DNA of 64,000 nt from Neolewinella lacunae (GCF_014349155.1 NZ_JACSIT010000040.1:99302-163301); one strand, 5' to 3'. Shown: positions 17,161 through 26,056, numbered from the stretch's first letter. Numbers and translations: made by a program. Notes: generated by a model from the letters alone, not told the origin.

Positions 17161-17883
17161 TCAACCATGGCCATTCGGGGGCAGCAATTCGAGCAGTTGA
17201 TCGACCGTCCAGGCGTTTTCGATGGGATACGGGCCAACGCGGGTGCGGCGCAGGGCCGTGAGGTAGCCCCCGCTGGCCAGGTTTTTGCCGAGGTCGTGGG
17301 CCAGGGAGCGGATGTAGGTGCCTTTGGAGCAGGAGATTTCGAAATCGACCTCGGGCATTGCGATGCGGGTGATGCGGAAGGAGTGGACGGTGACGGGGCG
17401 GGGCTGGACGAGGACTTCCTGCCCGCTGCGGGCTTTTTTGTAGAGGGGCTGGCCGTCGACTTTGATGGCGGAAAAAATGGGGGGCAGCTGTTGGAGGTCT
17501 CCGGTGAGGGCCTCGGCGGCGGCGAGGATGGCGGCTTCGGTGATGTGTGCGGTGGGGAAGGTGGCCGTAATCGGTTCTTCGGCGTCGTAGGAAGCGGTGG
17601 TGGCGCCGAGGGTGATGGTGCCGGTGTAGCTTTTGTCGAGGCCCTGGAGTTCGGCCAGGCGCTTGGTCCACTGCCCGGTGCAGATGTTGAGCAGGCCGGT
17701 GGCCATGGGATCGAGGGTGCCGGCGTGGCCGACCTTGAACTTCCTGACGCCCAGGTGTTTGCGGATGGCCCAACGGAGTTTATTGACCACGTCGAAGCTC
17801 GTCCAGCCCTGCGGTTTATCCACCAGCAGGAGGCAGCCTTCGGCGAAAGAAAAGGGGGGTTCGGTAGTGGCGGCGGGTAGCAT
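17161..17883 (-). CDS. truB: tRNA pseudouridine(55) synthase
   Basis: A 240-residue TruB, near the usual size for forms lacking the PUA domain. Conserved pieces: LLVDKPQGWTSFDVVNKLR, the catalytic GHAGTLDPMATGLL with Asp58, KSYTGTITLGATTASYD, LPPIFSAIKVDGQPLYKKAR and CSKGTYIRSLAHDLG. It converts uridine 55 of the T-arm of tRNAs to pseudouridine. The ATG at 17883 (MLPAATTEPPFSFAEG) is preferred; the frame stays open upstream to 17988 but that extension is low-complexity and overlaps a diverged copy of the GC motif at 17909-17926. The gene is divergent from the Crp-family gene. Confidence 0.95.
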   Translation of the reverse strand: MLPAATTEPPFSFAEGCLLLVDKPQGWTSFDVVNKLRWAIRKHLGVRKFKVGHAGTLDPMATGLLNICTGQWTKRLAELQGLDKSYTGTITLGATTASYDAEEPITATFPTAHITEAAILAAAEALTGDLQQLPPIFSAIKVDGQPLYKKARSGQEVLVQPRPVTVHSFRITRIAMPEVDFEISCSKGTYIRSLAHDLGKNLASGGYLTALRRTRVGPYPIENAWTVDQLLELLPPNGHG

Positions 17884-17908
17884 AGTAGGGTGAAGTTTAA
17901 CATTTTGC

Positions 17909-17926
17909 GGGCGCTGCCGCGGGTGC
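17909..17926 (+). repeat. Copy h of dispersed GC motif (two mismatches)
   Basis: The sequence GGGCGCTGCCGCGGGTGC lies 26 bp upstream of the truB start, the same orientation relative to the downstream gene as copies at 7365, 51296 and 57843. Confidence 0.6.
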
Positions 17927-18102
17927 AAGGTAAGGGACAATGAGACAGAACGTCCTCCCCTACCCTGCTCTCCCCGGGAGACAGCCACTGCATCCTGCGA
18001 CCGCGCCCAGTTTCCACCAGGCTAAAAAAACACCCCACCAGAAAATGCATGAAAACTCCAACATATATTCATGTGTTTCGTGCTGACCAGCCTACTACAA
18101 CC

Positions 18103-18750
18103 ATGACCGACCAGCTTTCCATTGCCCAGGTGCAGCAGTTTTTCCCCGATTTCAGCGAGCCCGACCTCCAGCAAGCGATTGCCACCCAAGGCCGCATCCA
18201 CCGCTTCCGGGAGGGGGACGTGATCATGGACTACGGCGGTTACGTCCGCATGCTCCCCCTGATCCTCAACGGCACCATCAAGATCAGCCGCCTGGGCGAC
18301 GACGGCTCCGAACTCTTTCTCTACTACCTGACGCGCGGCGAAAGTTGTACGATGACTTTTTCCTGCTGCATGAACGATAAGCTGAGCGAAATCCAGGCCA
18401 TCGCCGAAGAAGATACCACCATCCTGGGCCTCCCGCAACAGGTGCTCGACCAGTGGATGATGCAGTTCAAAAGCTGGAAAAATTTCGTCTTGACGGCCTA
18501 CGACCGGCGCATGAACGAGATGATCAGCACCATCGACCAGATCGCCTTCCAACAGCTGGATACCCGCCTGCTGGATTACCTCAAGCGCCGCAGCCAAATC
18601 CACCAGGACGCCACCCTGAACGCCACCCACCAGAAAATTGCCGCCGACCTGAACGTGAGCCGCGAAGCCATTTCCCGCCTCCTCAAAACCATGGAAAAGC
18701 AGGGGACGATTGAGCTGGGGAGGAACCGGGTCAGGTTAATGCGTGAATGA
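18103..18750 (+). CDS. Crp/Fnr-family transcriptional regulator, predicted sulfide/persulfide-responsive
   Basis: The 215-residue product has a cyclic-nucleotide-binding-like domain (RFREGDVIMDYGG, LPLILNGTIKISRL, GSELFLYYLTRGE) and a C-terminal winged helix (TLNATHQKIAADLNVSREAI, SRLLKTMEKQG). The recognition helix keeps R187-E188-x-x-x-R192, which in E. coli Crp reads TGTGA; matching palindromes lie before four nearby sulfur-gene promoters. The effector pocket lacks the cAMP phosphate-binding motif but holds C82, C88 and C89 (ESCTMTFSCCM), so thiol-based sensing is my inference. ATG 18103 is preferred to the upstream frame start at 18049 because of the compact N-terminus. Its stop overlaps an in-frame ATG of the SulP reading frame, and the first operator lies 17 bp downstream. 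Confidence 0.88.
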   Translation: MTDQLSIAQVQQFFPDFSEPDLQQAIATQGRIHRFREGDVIMDYGGYVRMLPLILNGTIKISRLGDDGSELFLYYLTRGESCTMTFSCCMNDKLSEIQAIAEEDTTILGLPQQVLDQWMMQFKSWKNFVLTAYDRRMNEMISTIDQIAFQQLDTRLLDYLKRRSQIHQDATLNATHQKIAADLNVSREAISRLLKTMEKQGTIELGRNRVRLMRE

Positions 18751-18766
18751 GCGAATGCGCTCCTTC

Positions 18767-18812
18767 TGTGACCAGGATCACCGTCCCCCAGATCAAGCAC
18801 GGCAGACCTTTG
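18767..18812 (+). promoter_or_regulatory. Crp-like operator and promoter for the SulP gene
   Basis: The palindrome TGTGACCAGGATCACC (18767-18782) matches TGTGA-N6-TCACA at 9 of 10 positions. Exactly 22 nt later comes GACCTTTG (18805-18812), fitting the Bacteroidota -7 element nAnnTTTG. This spacing puts the operator near -41, as in class II Crp activation. The next start is ATG 18831. Confidence 0.75.
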
Positions 18813-18830
18813 CCCCACAAAGCAAAACCG

Positions 18831-20534
18831 ATGCAACGATCCTGGATTCCCGCGCTAGACTGGATGCGCAACTACAACCGCGAGTGGCTCAAAGGAGACC
18901 TTTCGGCGGGTTTAACCGTTGGCGTGATGTTGATCCCGCAGGGGATGGCCTACGCGATGCTGGCCGGTTTGCCGCCGATCCATGGTTTGTACGCGGTGAC
19001 TTTGCCGCTGATGGTGTATGCGTTGCTGGGGACGAGCCGGCAGCTGGCCGTTGGGCCCGTAGCGATGGTGTCTTTGCTGACGGCTACGGGCGTTGGGGCC
19101 ATTGCCGAAGTGGGTACGGAAGCTTTCCTGGGCCTGGCCGTGGTGTTGACCCTCATTGTGGGGGTAGTGCAGTTGCTGCTCGGGCTGTTTCGGTTGGGCT
19201 TTCTGGTCAATTTGCTCTCGCATCCCGTCATCAGTGGCTTTACTTCGGCGGCGGCACTCATCATTGGTCTGAGCCAGTTGAAACACCTGTTGGGCGTTGA
19301 CCTGGGTCGCAGCCACCACATCCACGAGATCATTTTTGCGGCAGTTTCGCGGATTGGGGAGATTAACCCCTGGACCTTCGGCATTGGCATCATTGGCGTA
19401 GGGCTCATCATCGGCATCAAGAAGGTGAGCAAGACGGTGCCGGGCCCGCTGTTGGCCGTCGTTTTTGGCGTCCTGGCGGTGTACTTGCTGGGCCTGCAGG
19501 AGCAGGGCGTGAAAATTGTGGGTTCCGTGCCCAGCGGCTTGCCGGGGATCAGCTTCCCCACCTTTACCTGGGAACAAATCCAGGCTCTGTTGCCGACTGC
19601 CCTGACCATCTCGCTCGTCGGTTTCATGGAAAGCATCGCCGTTGCTAAGGCCGTGCAGAACAAGCACAAGGACTACGCGCTCGTCCCCAACCAGGAACTC
19701 ATCGCCCTCGGCGCGGCCAACCTGGCGGGTGCGCTCGTGCGGTCTTACCCCGTGACGGGCGGATTTTCGCGCACGGCGGTCAACGACCAGGCGGGGGCCA
19801 AAACCGGCCTGGCTTCGTTGGTGAGCGCTGGTTTGATTGTCCTGACCCTCCTCTTCCTCACGCCCCTGTTTTACTTTTTGCCGCAGGCCATCCTCGCCTC
19901 GGTCATCATGGTGGCGGTGTTTGGTTTGATCGACGTGGCGGAAGTGCGTCATCTTTGGAAAGTGGACCGTTCCGACTTCTGGATGCTGGCCGCCACCTTC
20001 GTCGCTACCCTCACGCTGGGCATCGAGCAAGGCATCGGGGTGGGCGTGGCGCTGTCTTTGGCCGTCCACATCTACCGCTCCATGCGTCCGCACCTGGCCG
20101 TACTGGGGCGGATTCCCGGCACGGATATTTTCCGCAATGTCAATCGCTTCAAAGGAGTGGTCGAGTATCCGAACGCGCTCATCGTACGTTTTGACGGGCC
20201 GCTGTACTTTGGCAACCTGACCTACTTCCAGGCCCAATTGGACGCCCTGGTGGCCGCCCGGGGCCCAGAGCTGAAAACCATCGTCATCAACGCCGAGGGT
20301 ATTGCCAGCCTGGACAGCAGCGCCCTGCACGAAATGCACAACTTCGTGGCCAACCAGCGCAAACGCGGCTTGGCCGTCCGCTTTGCCGGCTTGATTGGCC
20401 CGGCCCGCGACTCTTTCAAGAAGGCCGGACTGGTCGATCTCATCGGCCAGGACAACTTTTTCCTCCACGTCGCCGGGGCCCTCGACGGGGAAGCGGCGCT
20501 GCGCAGCGGCTACGTCTTGCAGGCCGATGTGTGA
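18831..20534 (+). CDS. SulP-family anion (sulfate) transporter with STAS domain
   Basis: A 567-residue inner-membrane transporter. The N-terminus shows the SulP signature GDLSAGLTVGVMLIPQGMAY, then LAGLPPIHGLYAV and a run of about eleven hydrophobic segments, including FLVNLLSHPVISGFTSAAAL and VRSYPVTGGFSRTAVND. The C-terminal ~110 residues form a STAS domain (DGPLYFGNLTYFQAQL, VINAEGIASLDSSALHEMHN). The family moves sulfate, bicarbonate or other anions; the context of persulfide oxidation and carbonic anhydrase fits sulfate/sulfite export or bicarbonate uptake, but the direction is not evident. ATG 18831 follows the predicted promoter; the in-frame ATG at 18747 overlapping the regulator stop would include the operator in the coding region, so I reject it. 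Confidence 0.9.
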   Translation: MQRSWIPALDWMRNYNREWLKGDLSAGLTVGVMLIPQGMAYAMLAGLPPIHGLYAVTLPLMVYALLGTSRQLAVGPVAMVSLLTATGVGAIAEVGTEAFLGLAVVLTLIVGVVQLLLGLFRLGFLVNLLSHPVISGFTSAAALIIGLSQLKHLLGVDLGRSHHIHEIIFAAVSRIGEINPWTFGIGIIGVGLIIGIKKVSKTVPGPLLAVVFGVLAVYLLGLQEQGVKIVGSVPSGLPGISFPTFTWEQIQALLPTALTISLVGFMESIAVAKAVQNKHKDYALVPNQELIALGAANLAGALVRSYPVTGGFSRTAVNDQAGAKTGLASLVSAGLIVLTLLFLTPLFYFLPQAILASVIMVAVFGLIDVAEVRHLWKVDRSDFWMLAATFVATLTLGIEQGIGVGVALSLAVHIYRSMRPHLAVLGRIPGTDIFRNVNRFKGVVEYPNALIVRFDGPLYFGNLTYFQAQLDALVAARGPELKTIVINAEGIASLDSSALHEMHNFVANQRKRGLAVRFAGLIGPARDSFKKAGLVDLIGQDNFFLHVAGALDGEAALRSGYVLQADV

Positions 20535-20605
20535 GCCAAACTGTATATTTTCTCCCCCTGGGGCGTTTTAGTGGGGAACCACCCCCAACGAAAAAAAACG
20601 CACAC

Positions 20606-20651
20606 TGTGATCGAGGTCACCTTTTCGCTCCCCAGACTGGCCTGATCTTTG
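20606..20651 (+). promoter_or_regulatory. Crp-like operator and promoter for first persulfide dioxygenase-rhodanese gene
   Basis: TGTGATCGAGGTCACC (20606-20621) matches TGTGA-N6-TCACA at 9 of 10 positions. Exactly 22 nt downstream is GATCTTTG (20644-20651), a -7-like element. The start codon is 25 bp further on. Confidence 0.75.
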
Positions 20652-20676
20652 CATCATCAATTAACAATCCCCAATT

Positions 20677-22128
20677 ATGAAAGTCGAACAAATCTATACC
20701 GGCTGTCTTGCCCAAGGCGCCTACTACATTGAAAGCGCTGGCGAAGCAGTCATCATCGACCCCCTGCGCGAAACCAAGCCCTATCTGGAAAAACTGGAGA
20801 AAACCGGTGCCAAGCTCAAGTACATCATTGAGACCCACTTCCACGCCGATTTTGTGTCCGGCCACATCGATCTGGCGCGGGCAACCGGTGCAACGATCGT
20901 CTACGGCCCTATGGCCCAGCCCGAGTACGATGTGTACAGTGCTAAAGATGGTGAAGAGTTGCTAGTGGGTGACGTCGTCATCAAGGTCCTCCACACCCCC
21001 GGCCACACCATGGAAAGCAGCACCTTTTTGCTCCGCGACGAAAGTGGTAAAGACTACGCCATTTTCACGGGTGACACTTTATTTTTGGGCGACGTCGGTC
21101 GGCCCGACCTGGCCATCAAGCAAGGCTCCGTCACTAAAGAAGACCTGGCGGGCTACCTCTTCGATAGCCTCCGCGAAAAGATTATGCCGCTGGCCGACGA
21201 CGTGATCGTCTACCCCGCCCACGGTGCCGGCTCCGCCTGTGGCAAAAACCTGAGCAAGGAAACCTTTGGCCTCCTCGGCGAGCAGAAGGCCGTCAACTAC
21301 GCCCTGCGTGCGGACATGACCCGCGAGGAATTCATTCAGGAAGTCACGGCTGGCCTTACGCCACCGCCCCAGTACTTCGCCAAAAACGCGATGATGAACA
21401 AGGCGGGCTACGAAAACTTCGAGACCGTCTTGAACCAGGGCAAACGCCCCCTCGACCCCGCTGCCTTCGAAGCCCTCGCTGAAGCGGAAGAAGCCCTGGT
21501 GCTGGACGTCCGCGACCGCAACGACTTCTCCGCCGCCCACATCCCCAACAGCATCTTCATTGGTATTGACGGACAGTTTGCCCCCTGGGTAGGTGCCCTC
21601 ATTACCGACATCCGCCAGCCCCTGCTCATCGTCGCCCCCGAAGGCCGCGCCGAGGAAGTCATCACCCGCCTCTCCCGGGTGGGTTACGACAATACCCTGG
21701 GCTACCTCGAAGGCGGCATTGAAGCCTGGGTGGCCGCCGGCAAAGAAACCGACGCCATCGAAAACGTCAGCGCCGACACCTTCGCCGCCCGCGTCAACAA
21801 GGGGCTGGTGGACAACATCCTCGATACCCGCAAGCCCACCGAGTTCCTCTCCGAGCACCTCGATGCCGCTACGAACTTCCCGCTGGACTACATCAACGCC
21901 AACATGGATAAGCTCAACCGCAACGAGACCTACTACCTCCACTGCGGCAGTGGCTATCGCTCCCTGATTGCCGCCTCCATCCTGCGGGCCCGGGGCTTTG
22001 AACACCTCGTCAACGTAGAAGGCGGCTGGGGGACCATCAAAAATACCGACCTGGCTAAGTCCGACTTCGTCTGCCCCACCACCATGAGCCAGGAAGTGAT
22101 CGACCAGGCCGTCGGTGAATTCATCTGA
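20677..22128 (+). CDS. Persulfide dioxygenase-like MBL hydrolase fused to two rhodanese domains (copy 1)
   Basis: Residues 1-230 are an ETHE1-like metallo-beta-lactamase fold: T53-H-F-H-A-D58, HTPGHT with His110, FTGDTLF with Asp133, GDVGRPDLA and YPAHGAGS with His182. ETHE1-type enzymes oxidise glutathione persulfide to sulfite with one non-heme iron. Two rhodanese domains follow. The first (about 260-355) is DVRDRNDFSAAHIP but lacks the active Cys (LLIVAPEGRAEE), so it is probably structural. The second (about 370-460) has LHCGSGYRS with Cys423 and can transfer sulfane sulfur. The fusion would pass sulfur between dioxygenase and rhodanese steps, for example making thiosulfate. A paralog lies at 26859. 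It has its own Crp-like operator upstream. Confidence 0.92.
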   Translation: MKVEQIYTGCLAQGAYYIESAGEAVIIDPLRETKPYLEKLEKTGAKLKYIIETHFHADFVSGHIDLARATGATIVYGPMAQPEYDVYSAKDGEELLVGDVVIKVLHTPGHTMESSTFLLRDESGKDYAIFTGDTLFLGDVGRPDLAIKQGSVTKEDLAGYLFDSLREKIMPLADDVIVYPAHGAGSACGKNLSKETFGLLGEQKAVNYALRADMTREEFIQEVTAGLTPPPQYFAKNAMMNKAGYENFETVLNQGKRPLDPAAFEALAEAEEALVLDVRDRNDFSAAHIPNSIFIGIDGQFAPWVGALITDIRQPLLIVAPEGRAEEVITRLSRVGYDNTLGYLEGGIEAWVAAGKETDAIENVSADTFAARVNKGLVDNILDTRKPTEFLSEHLDAATNFPLDYINANMDKLNRNETYYLHCGSGYRSLIAASILRARGFEHLVNVEGGWGTIKNTDLAKSDFVCPTTMSQEVIDQAVGEFI

Positions 22129-22139
22129 CTTGTTTTGAA

Positions 22140-22450
22140 CCATTTTGATTGACCTTCGGTCTGTTTTTGAACCACTAAGTACACTAAGGGACCTTCGGTC
22201 TGTTTTTGAACCACTAAGGGCACTAAGTACACTAAGGGACCTTCGGTCTGTTCTTGAACCACTAAGTACACGAAGATGGACTAAGAGGAGACTTCCCTCC
22301 GACGTGGAATGTCTCGACATCACACACGTTATTAAACTTAGTCCCTCTTCGTGCTCTTAGTGGTTCAAAAAAAGCTCCGCAGGAGCGACAAACCTTAGTG
22401 GTTCAAAAAAAGGACTGCGCAGCAGTCCAAAAACCGCGCCAGCGGTAAAA
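22140..22450. repeat. Cluster of hairpin-T tract-GAACCACTAAG repeats in both orientations
   Basis: Three plus-oriented units (GACC/GGTC stems near 22155, 22192 and 22241, each followed by a T-rich run and GAACCACTAAG) face two minus-oriented units near 22350-22375 (GCTCC/GGAGC) and 22392-22427 (GGACTGC/GCAGTCC). A further small hairpin (CCGC/GCGG) ends at 22450. The whole cluster fills the 340 bp between the persulfide dioxygenase gene and the sulfur transporter operon and can terminate transcription on either strand. No gene is seen in it. Confidence 0.8.
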
Positions 22451-22469
22451 ACCATCCCCAAACCTTCCA

Positions 22470-23060
22470 ATGCAAGACATTATTTCCCTCATTTCCTCCA
22501 GTTGGCACTGGTCGGTAAGCGGTGCCCTGATCGCGCTGACCATGTTTCTCCTGCTCTACGCCGGCCGCGAGTTTGGCGTTTCGTCGAACCTCCGGACCAT
22601 GTGTGCCATCGCTGGTGCGGGCAAGCGCCACGACTTTTTCCGTTTCGATTGGAAAGAACAACGCTGGAATCTCCTGTTCATCGGCGGCGCAGTCATCGGT
22701 GGCTTTCTGGCCTTTTACGTCTTTCCCAACCCCGAACCGGTACAGATCTCTTCCGCTACGGTCACGTACCTGAACAGCATCGGCATCAGTGGCCCGGGTG
22801 AGACGGCCGGTTTTACCAGCTATTTGCCCGCCGAGTTGTTTGCGGCCGACCAGATTTTCAGTCTGCGCGGCCTGGTCTCGCTGGTTGGCGGGGGCATTTT
22901 GATCGGCTTCGGTACCCGTTGGGCGGGGGGCTGTACGTCGGGACACGCCATCAGTGGCCTGTCCAACCTGCAGCTGCCTTCCCTCATTGCCGTCATCGGC
23001 TTTTTCATCGGCGGCCTGCTCATGAGCTGGTTGTTCCTCCCCTTCATCGTCAGCCTCTAA
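22470..23060 (+). CDS. YeeE/YedE-family sulfur-compound transporter, long subunit
   Basis: A 196-residue membrane protein with four to five hydrophobic segments (ALIALTMFLLLYAG, LLFIGGAVIGGFLAFYVF, GLVSLVGGGILIGFG, SLIAVIGFFIGGLLMSWLFL). It contains the family signature RWAGGCTSGHAISGLSNLQ, with the conserved Cys155 that in YeeE-type channels handles thiosulfate or sulfane sulfur. It forms a pair with the next gene (10-bp gap); in many bacteria the two half-size proteins together replace one YeeE. Location is the inner membrane. Function in sulfur-compound import or export is from family knowledge; the direction is unknown. Confidence 0.9.
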   Translation: MQDIISLISSSWHWSVSGALIALTMFLLLYAGREFGVSSNLRTMCAIAGAGKRHDFFRFDWKEQRWNLLFIGGAVIGGFLAFYVFPNPEPVQISSATVTYLNSIGISGPGETAGFTSYLPAELFAADQIFSLRGLVSLVGGGILIGFGTRWAGGCTSGHAISGLSNLQLPSLIAVIGFFIGGLLMSWLFLPFIVSL

Positions 23061-23070
23061 TCTACGGACC

Positions 23071-23484
<414 letters not shown>

Positions 23485-23485
23485 G

Positions 23486-24826
23486 ATGCTTTTGCCTGGT
23501 CGTTTGATTCGTTGGGCGCGGCCGCAGGTGCCGGGGAAGTCGGCAATAGCGATGCTCGGCACCGTGCTGCTGCTCTTCCTGCCCTTCGCCGGGCCAGGGC
23601 ATTTGGGTGCGCAGGGCGATACTTCCGCCTTGGGCCGCTTGCTGAAGACCTACCAGATCAAGGCCTCCATCGGCTTGCAGTTCTGGGGGACTTACACCCG
23701 GGGGATGCAAGTGTACGACGCTACGACCAACGCCTACGCGGCGGTGGACGACCGGCTGAACACCCAGCTCCGCCGCAGCCGCTTCACCCTGCGTGGGCAG
23801 CCATACCCCACCCTCGGCTTCCAGCTTACGGCGGCGGGCGATCTGGTGGGCCACGACGTCCTGAGCGCTACCGAAGGCGGGGGCAACAACGGCAACACCC
23901 CCAAATTGGCCCTTTGGAATGCCCTGGTCAATTGGCAACTGACGCCCCGGCGGGAGCACCTTTTCCTCACGGCTGGCTATTTCCTCAACCCCGTCGGGCG
24001 GGAAAGCAATACCCCCGCCGTACGCAGCACTTCCTTCGAAAAAGCCTGGTCGCAGAACTACCTGCGGCGGCACCTCATGGGCTTTGGCGGAGGCCGGGCG
24101 ATGGGCCTGATGCTGGGCGGGCAGGTTAGCGATGCAGCGGCGAAGCACCACCTCAGCTACCAGCTGGCCATGCAGAATCCCGTCTTCGCGGCCTACGCCG
24201 GCAACTCTACGGGGGCGTCGGCCAGTCCGCTGCTCAGCGGCAAAGTGGCCCTGCACTTCGGCGACCCCGAAAGCAAGAGTTACCGGCTCGGCCACCAGGT
24301 TAACTACTTCGGCAAGCGGAAGGGACTCACCCTGGCCCTGGCCGCCGCCCACCAGAGCAAAACGGATGCCTTTTCCGAAAATGCCGCCTACGGCCTCGAA
24401 CTGCTCTACAACCACCCCGCTTTTCACGTGGATGGCGACTACTTTCTCCTCACCCGCCACGGCGACGCTGGCAATACCGAGGCCGCCACGGGCTACCTCC
24501 GGATCGGCAAAAACATCAACCTGCCCCGGCAACGGGTGCTGGAGCCGGTAGCCAGCTACTGGATTTTCCGCGGCCCAACCTCCGCCGAAGACATCGCCGT
24601 GGCCACCAGCAACGGATCGCTGGCGGGCGACGACAGTGGCCTCGACCTGGGCGCCAACCTCTACTTCAACCCCAACCTGAAGCTCTCCCTCTTCTACGCC
24701 CTCCGCAGCGGTAACGCCGGCGAAGGCAACCCCGCTACCCTGGCGAACAACTACTTCCAGCAGTCGGGCGCCGGGGCCATCCAGCGGGGCGATTACGTGG
24801 GGACTGGGCTGGTGGCCATCTTTTGA
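23486..24826 (+). CDS. Outer-membrane porin-like beta-barrel, sulfur operon
   Basis: A 446-residue outer-membrane protein resembling phosphate-selective porins O/P: alternating beta strands, an early IGLQFWGTYTRGM strand, RRSRFTLRGQPYPTLGF, and a C-terminal GDYVGTGLVAIF strand ending in Phe. The signal peptide core is MLGTVLLLFLPFAGPGHLGAQ. Two starts are possible: ATG 23486, one base after the preceding stop (translational coupling), or ATG 23552 just before the signal core. The 22 residues between them (including RWARPQVPGKSAIA) are encoded by copy c of the dispersed GC motif, so the repeat may have lengthened the N-terminus. I infer a pore feeding the YeeE-type transporters. Confidence 0.82.
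   Translation: MLLPGRLIRWARPQVPGKSAIAMLGTVLLLFLPFAGPGHLGAQGDTSALGRLLKTYQIKASIGLQFWGTYTRGMQVYDATTNAYAAVDDRLNTQLRRSRFTLRGQPYPTLGFQLTAAGDLVGHDVLSATEGGGNNGNTPKLALWNALVNWQLTPRREHLFLTAGYFLNPVGRESNTPAVRSTSFEKAWSQNYLRRHLMGFGGGRAMGLMLGGQVSDAAAKHHLSYQLAMQNPVFAAYAGNSTGASASPLLSGKVALHFGDPESKSYRLGHQVNYFGKRKGLTLALAAAHQSKTDAFSENAAYGLELLYNHPAFHVDGDYFLLTRHGDAGNTEAATGYLRIGKNINLPRQRVLEPVASYWIFRGPTSAEDIAVATSNGSLAGDDSGLDLGANLYFNPNLKLSLFYALRSGNAGEGNPATLANNYFQQSGAGAIQRGDYVGTGLVAIF
23514..23542 (+). repeat. Copy c of dispersed GC motif, at the 5' end of the porin gene
   Basis: Identical over 29 bp to copy b in tyrS (14833-14861). It lies between the two possible starts of the porin gene and is in frame with it. Confidence 0.88.
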
Positions 24827-24865
24827 CGGAAGATTTTCCATCCTCGCAGTAGTTCTCGGTTTAGC

Positions 24866-24911
24866 CTTAAATCCCTCTCCCTCGGTCCCTCTCCAAGGGA
24901 GAGGGATGACC
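24866..24911. repeat. CCCTCTCCCT / GGGAGAGGGA palindromic repeat
   Basis: An imperfect palindrome (AATCCCTCTCCCTCGGTCCC then CTCTCCAAGGGAGAGGGAT) after the porin gene. Very similar sequence recurs at 62336-62374, and CCCCTCCCC variants at 26095-26133, 26295-26362 and 26500-26540. It can fold as a terminator-like hairpin. The rest of the interval to 25105 shows no gene. Confidence 0.7.
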
Positions 24912-25105
24912 TTTCGAGCTAAATTTTGGTAAAGAGCGAAGTTCTATTTCGCCAGGGCAGCTTTTACAACCAGTAGAGGAGAGTATTCCCTTGGTTGTAG
25001 CAAGCTGATACACTCGAAATGACCAAACTGAGTGCACAAAGTACTGCAAAGAAAATTGCTGCCATCCCCGCAACTTCCCGTTTCATCGCTTTAAACAATT
25101 GCACC

Positions 25106-25420
25106 ATGCTGAATTTCTTAAAAGCCCTCTTTGGCTTCGGTGGCCCGGCCATCACCCCCGAACAAGTGCGGAGCGGTACCATCATCGACGTACGTTCGCC
25201 CGGCGAATTTGCCAGCGGCCACGTCAAAGGCGCGCGGAACATCCCCCTGCAAGACATCCCCCAGGCGGCGCTCAAACTCCGGCAACTGCCCCAGCCCATC
25301 ATCACCTGCTGTGCTTCGGGGCGGCGGAGTGGCATTGCCGCCAGCCAGCTCCAGGCCAAGGGCATCGACGCCCTCAACGGTGGTCCCTGGCAACGGGTGC
25401 GGGATATGCTCCAACAATAA
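25106..25420 (+). CDS. Single-domain rhodanese sulfurtransferase
   Basis: A 104-residue PspE/GlpE-like rhodanese: TIIDVRSPGEFASGHVKGA, NIPLQDIP and the active-site loop CCASGRRSG with Cys69 as the likely persulfide carrier. It has no signal peptide. It would move sulfane sulfur to thiol acceptors in the cytoplasm and is placed between the sulfur transport operon and carbonic anhydrase. ATG 25106 is preferred; an in-frame ATG at 25019 would add 29 residues of no rhodanese character. Confidence 0.9.
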   Translation: MLNFLKALFGFGGPAITPEQVRSGTIIDVRSPGEFASGHVKGARNIPLQDIPQAALKLRQLPQPIITCCASGRRSGIAASQLQAKGIDALNGGPWQRVRDMLQQ

Positions 25421-25429
25421 ACTGCCGCC

Positions 25430-26056
25430 ATGCACACCAGCAAACTCCTGGAAAACAACCGGCAATGGGCGGCCGGACACCTGGCCGAAGACCCCGAGTA
25501 CTTCACCCGGCTCTCCCAGGGACAATCCCCCAACCACCTCTACATCGGCTGTTCGGATAGCCGCGTGGCCGCCTCGACCATGCTCAACCTGGAGCCGGGG
25601 GAAGTTTTCGTCCACCGCAACATCGCCAACCTGATCAGCAATACCGACCTGAGTGCCCTCAGCGTCATCAACTTTGCCGTCACCCACCTGCGCGTTAAGC
25701 ACATCATCGTCTGCGGCCACTACGCCTGCGGAGGCATCAAGGCGGCCATGCAGAGCAATAACCTGGGCATCCTGACGCCTTACCTCAAGGAAATTCGCGA
25801 CGTCTACCGCCTCCACCAGGACGAGATCAATGCCCTCCCCGACGAGCACCGTCGATACGACCGGCTCGTGGAGCTCAACGTTCAGGAACAGTGCATCAAC
25901 GTCGCCAATATCCCCGAAGTGCAGGAGGCCATCCGCGAGCGGGGACTGGAGATCCACGGCTGGGTTTTTGACCTCGCTACCGGTCAGATCATTGACCTGC
26001 AGCTGGACTTGGCCCTGCTGCTCAAAGACTTTGGGACGATTTACCGGGTGGAGTGA
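25430..26056 (+). CDS. Beta-class carbonic anhydrase
   Basis: A 208-residue beta carbonic anhydrase with the zinc ligands C41-S-D43-S-R45 and H97-Y-A-C100 (VCGHYACGG). EPGEVFVHRNIANL, VINFAVTHLRVKHI and IHGWVFDLATGQI complete the family pattern. It interconverts CO2 and bicarbonate in the cytoplasm. It begins 9 bp after the rhodanese stop and is likely cotranscribed; linkage to SulP in the same block suggests bicarbonate supply or pH handling during sulfur oxidation. Confidence 0.95.
   Translation: MHTSKLLENNRQWAAGHLAEDPEYFTRLSQGQSPNHLYIGCSDSRVAASTMLNLEPGEVFVHRNIANLISNTDLSALSVINFAVTHLRVKHIIVCGHYACGGIKAAMQSNNLGILTPYLKEIRDVYRLHQDEINALPDEHRRYDRLVELNVQEQCINVANIPEVQEAIRERGLEIHGWVFDLATGQIIDLQLDLALLLKDFGTIYRVE

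Noticed and set aside
18747..18830. SulP start at ATG 18747 overlapping the regulator stop
   Set aside because: It would place the operator and -7 element inside the coding region and add residues without similarity to SulP N-termini.
18912..20468. 518-codon minus-strand open frame opposite the SulP gene
   Set aside because: Low-complexity His/Gln-rich shadow; the SulP frame explains the sequence.
22145..22360. Open frame reading LRSVFEPLSTLRD repeats
   Set aside because: Product of the hairpin-T-GAACCACTAAG repeat cluster, not a gene.
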